DNA of 64,000 nucleotides, taken from assembly GCA_963573305.1 (NCBI GenBank), contig OY754339.1, positions 11,765,941-11,829,940 on the forward strand, in the 5' to 3' direction. Below, in pieces: positions 60,740-64,000 of the stretch (position 1 is its first letter; every line of letters begins with the position of its first letter). The stretch comes from Pyrrhosoma nymphula (Eukaryota > Arthropoda > Insecta > Odonata > Coenagrionidae). Position numbers and translations under genes: made by a program. The notes beneath the pieces are model-generated. The model searched no databases. It had not been told where the DNA came from and worked only from the letters and a program-made list of their open reading frames with translations.

Positions 60740-60903
60740 CCGTATCACACAAGCGTTAGTCGGAGCGGTAAGCGGGAACGGTTGCGGTTAACTCGTCAAC
60801 CGACGGCCAACAGACAACCACATCGCGCAGTGTGATTCATGGACGAACCGATACCCACTAACCGCTCCCGATAACCGCTCCAACGAATACTAGTGTGATA
60901 CGG
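60740..60903. repeat. 164-bp fold-back element
   Basis: CCGTATCACAC at 60740-60750 and the exact complement GTGTGATACGG at 60893-60903. Inward, the arms stay similar over about 45 bp (TCGGAGCGGTAAGCGGGAACGG versus the complement of CCGCTCCCGATAACCGCTCC). A central GTGTGATTCATG repeats part of the arm. It looks like a tiny MITE; no target duplication was identified. Confidence 0.75.
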
Positions 60904-63900
60904 TCTGAAGGAGGTTCCGCCGCGACTGTGTGAGTCAAAACAGATACTAAATTCCACATTTGTCATATTTTCTCAAAAAAATCCTGCTTTCACTGATGCA
61001 ATGCGTTACCTATAGAAACCCAAAAGTAAGGTACAACATATACAGATTATTCCACGAATGTATTTTAAATGAGCACTTTTTTCCAGCCATAGGAGCCGAC
61101 TGCAGCGCCATTTCCTACGAATTACCGCATTTCGACTTCAATTACGGCAGCAATTCTCTAATAACTAAAAAAATAAGGTGGTAAGATACCTATATTACAT
61201 TTTTATTCAATTTATCTGAATTATTTTCTTTTTATAAATAGCTTTCCGCGAAAATGGCATTTATATTTTATGGAAAATACTATTTTTCCTCGTGTTTCTC
61301 TCATTCCCCCATTGAACACCATGTAATTTCAAGTTCAATTATAGAATAAAATAGCGTGGAAAGGTATAATTTTGTTGTTCACATCAGATAGAGGATAATT
61401 TGTTTACAAGTAGACAGAATATTAATAAAACGACATTTGAGTCATTTTACGGTGGAACCACCTTAACATTAACATTTAAAAAGAGGGGCTGAATTCCGAG
61501 TGGGAATTTTACACGCTTATATCTATTAATCATCTATCACAGATAAAGAGCCTTGGGTTATCTAACTGTTTTTGCTATGATAAGGCCATAAAGACTCAAA
61601 TGCTTTCTTCACCGCTCTCCAATGAATTAAAATTTGCTTCCGAGCTTGGATGATCAACGCAAAAAATAAATACCACCATTGCTGTATCTCCGCTGGACCA
61701 ATAATTGTCACATTCCGACTATCCTCCTCGTCGACTGCATTTGCAAGCGAGAGCTCCATCATTAGAAGAGTATATAGGAGAGACGTGGCCATGGAACGGA
61801 GTAGGAATCTTGTTCAAAACTTGAGCTCCCGTCAAGACTGATGATAGATTCCCCGTATACGGGGCGACCTTCGCAATTGTCTCGCAACGAGTGCAATAAG
61901 AAATTGAGATGAGATTGAAGTAAATAGACACACGCCCAAGGCCATCGTGATAATGAAATAGACGAGAGAACGGTTTTCAAGTGACTTATCGCTCGATGGA
62001 AAGAACGTCCACAGCCAATTGCCGACATCTTTCGAAACCCGCGACTATTGTCATCACGAGGGTTACGTGATGCTGGTGTGCAATCGTTTTCTTCCACCAG
62101 AGCGTAGAGCTGGGCGGGAGGTTGAGATGATGTGCTCGCAGAATGGTTAGCGTTCATTGCACGAGTTGAAGGCGGACTCCGCATTCTCAAGCACTGACCT
62201 CGGCTCACTTGGTTCAATCTTCAGCGCGAGAACAGAGGCAGTGAGGAGAGGCCTGGGGAATGGCAAAGTCGTAAAAAAAAAGTCAAAACACATTTTTAAA
62301 ACGAAAAATTACTAGGTACTACTATGAAGCACTGATAAACGGCGATAAACCGTTATCAGGTTGTGGTTAATTGTGATTTGTAAGTAATCTGGAGACACTT
62401 AGACAGACAAGTACCATCTGCATTCCCAGCCTGCATTTTTACGAATAATTCTCGAGTAACCGCGGTCAATTTCTTCGCTTTTTTGTGGACCAGCACTTCC
62501 AACGGGTGATATAGGCAAATGCAGTTGCCAAACAAACCTCGGTAACAGCAGTGGAATTGAAAGAAAATAGTCTATAAAAGGAAGAAGATTTCGTCAAGTT
62601 TGCCAGCAAACATCCGGCAAGTAAGTGGATAGTCATATGAACTATTAAGAATTATTCTAAAGAATAAGAAGATATAGGTGTAGCAAAACTTGGTGGCACT
62701 CGTTTGTACAGAGAATGACTTTAAGGAGAGGAGATCATTCAATAGAGTAAGAATGAAGATGTTTAGGTTCTCTCTAAAGGTCCCATACCTGAGCCCTGCG
62801 GTACCATTGCCCTCTCTTAAACGCTTAATTCGCCCTCTGGAACCTCAAACTCTCTGCTGTGGAGTGCCATCAAGTTTCGCTATACCTATACCTCCAGTAA
62901 CACGTCATAACTAGATGTTTTCTTCCAAAATATGGGGCTATACGTAAAACTAAACATTTGATATTTCACTGCAAAATTTCAGAACACCCGGTATTAGACT
63001 GCAGCAGCATTTAAGATTTCTGACACCTTATTTAAGTGTGCTGCTGGAACAGTGCATGACGAAAAACAAAAGAGGATTTCATTTGATCTTGTGAGCAGCC
63101 AGATTCGCAACGTTCTCGAGTCGCTCTTGTGTGCTGCTTAATTTTCAACGTATTCCATTTGCTCTCCGTTCGTTTCAGACGAATATAGATCGGGAGCAGA
63201 GTCCGTGTGCGCTCGAAAAGAAAAGACAGTCGGTACTCGCACCCCCGATTACTGTTTTTGAGTCGGTGTACAGTGCTGAATGGTTTGAAAGTTCGGAGAT
63301 AGTTTGTGATATTCCGTCGTAAATATTTTGCAAGGCGTTAAGCATGGAATTCATAAAGTTATTCATGATTGTGGCAAAATATTCTTGTAGTGCATGTGGC
63401 TTGCATGTATGCTTTCCCAATTCACCAAAGATTCGGCCGTGATTTTAAACCACTTACCTCTCATTGCCTTTTGTTTTTTTAAATTTCGTCTTGCACCTTA
63501 TATGGTGCGGTAACTTTTATTATAGATTTTTGCAAGTTCTGAATCGGATCTATGCTCAAATTTACATGATTATAATTTCATATTTATTTGGAAAGTAACT
63601 CGACTGGTTACCCGGTAACGTTCTATGTACTCAAAGATTATTTAAGACAGTAGTATATATATTTTCAAAGTCTTAATGGTGACGAAAAACAGGGATCATG
63701 TTTACCTCACTGATGGTGATAAACCCACCGCGGCAGGTTACCGTACAAATGTTTACTTTTCACTTGCCCTTAGCGCGTCACGGGTGTGCGCTGATACTTT
63801 CTGGTCGCCGCTAACTTCAAAGCAACGAATTGAAACCTCTCTGTAAATTAAAATTCTGAAACCATTTCATGCGACGTCTCTTTACTTTCAAATTCTTGTA

Positions 63901-64000
63901 TCTTTTCTTGTGCTTGCTCAATAGCGAACGTATGTAACAGGCAAAATACTACTCTCGAAGGATTTGGGCGGTAATTATGCCTAGTACTATTTTTTTAATT
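60904..64000. other. Unassigned sequence, possible host DNA
   Basis: No transposon motif was recognised. Overlapping minus-strand frames at 61562-61792 and 61762-62217 include a segment that reads as a membrane-like helix in a third frame (about 61880-61985), but no protein family is identifiable. Other frames (62690-62914, 63131-63420) are short and uninformative. Confidence 0.4.

Noticed and set aside
61562..62217. Calling a host chemoreceptor gene
   Set aside because: No conserved motif, and the open frames conflict with each other; only listed as a weak lead.

Overview
The window is repeat-dominated nuclear DNA from an animal, most likely an arthropod. It is AT-rich, shows no operons or tight gene packing, and carries a long satellite array. 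Its coding remnants are CR1/Jockey-like and RTE-like LINEs, two Penelope-like elements (one with a GIY-YIG domain), hAT transposases and a Helitron helicase. I cannot name the species. I found no host gene, rRNA or tRNA that I can defend; nearly every readable protein segment belongs to a transposable element, and all of these carry frameshifts, stops or truncations.

Layout. 1-5310: a 173-bp satellite array running off the left edge, with local 3-unit and 4-unit higher-order periods, cleanly split by an unclassified 1.75-kb insertion (about 2647-4393) that holds GC-rich hairpins and decaying 140-bp tandem repeats. 5311-18790: mostly unassigned sequence with LINE fragments (Jockey-like at 7483-8585, RTE-like at 9240-9450 and 10115-10830, two CR1 3' ends at 11436-11925 and 13214-13805) and a terminal-inverted-repeat element at 16544-17446. 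18790-21665: a three-level nest, in which a Penelope element is split by a hAT element (8-bp duplication GTTTCCAG) that itself holds a CR1 3' fragment. 21842-28860: an RTE fragment, a CR1-like 3' fragment and the most complete element, a CR1-type LINE with endonuclease and reverse transcriptase.

31038-34079 is a 3.0-kb Helitron on the minus strand carrying an internal 1.1-kb direct duplication; a 0.5-kb deletion derivative of the same family lies at 36949-37475. Between them are a hAT-type MITE (34754-35426) and an RTE fragment pierced by a 69-bp CR1 3' end. 42790-44100 holds a Jockey-like LINE 3' end whose TAAA tail runs into a compound microsatellite of stepwise changing pentamers. 44160-47510 is a LINE ORF1 (gag-like, CCHC knuckle) split by an unclassified 1.8-kb insertion with a 5-bp duplication. 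49205-50450 is a Penelope element with GIY-YIG domain. 51243-56160 is a hAT transposon (8-bp duplication AACTAGAT) containing a second, different hAT (54339-56074, duplication CCGCGTAT). 57180-60154 is a decayed Helitron helicase gene interrupted at 58445 by the second copy of the 16.5-kb inverted-repeat element. 60155-64000 has a small fold-back element and otherwise nothing recognised.

The window therefore reads as a stack of insertions whose relative ages can be ordered from target-site duplications. The most novel-looking pieces are the hairpin/140-bp-repeat element inside the satellite and the 1.8-kb insertion in the LINE ORF1. Coordinates of repeat edges were read by eye and may be off by a few bases except where a duplication is quoted.
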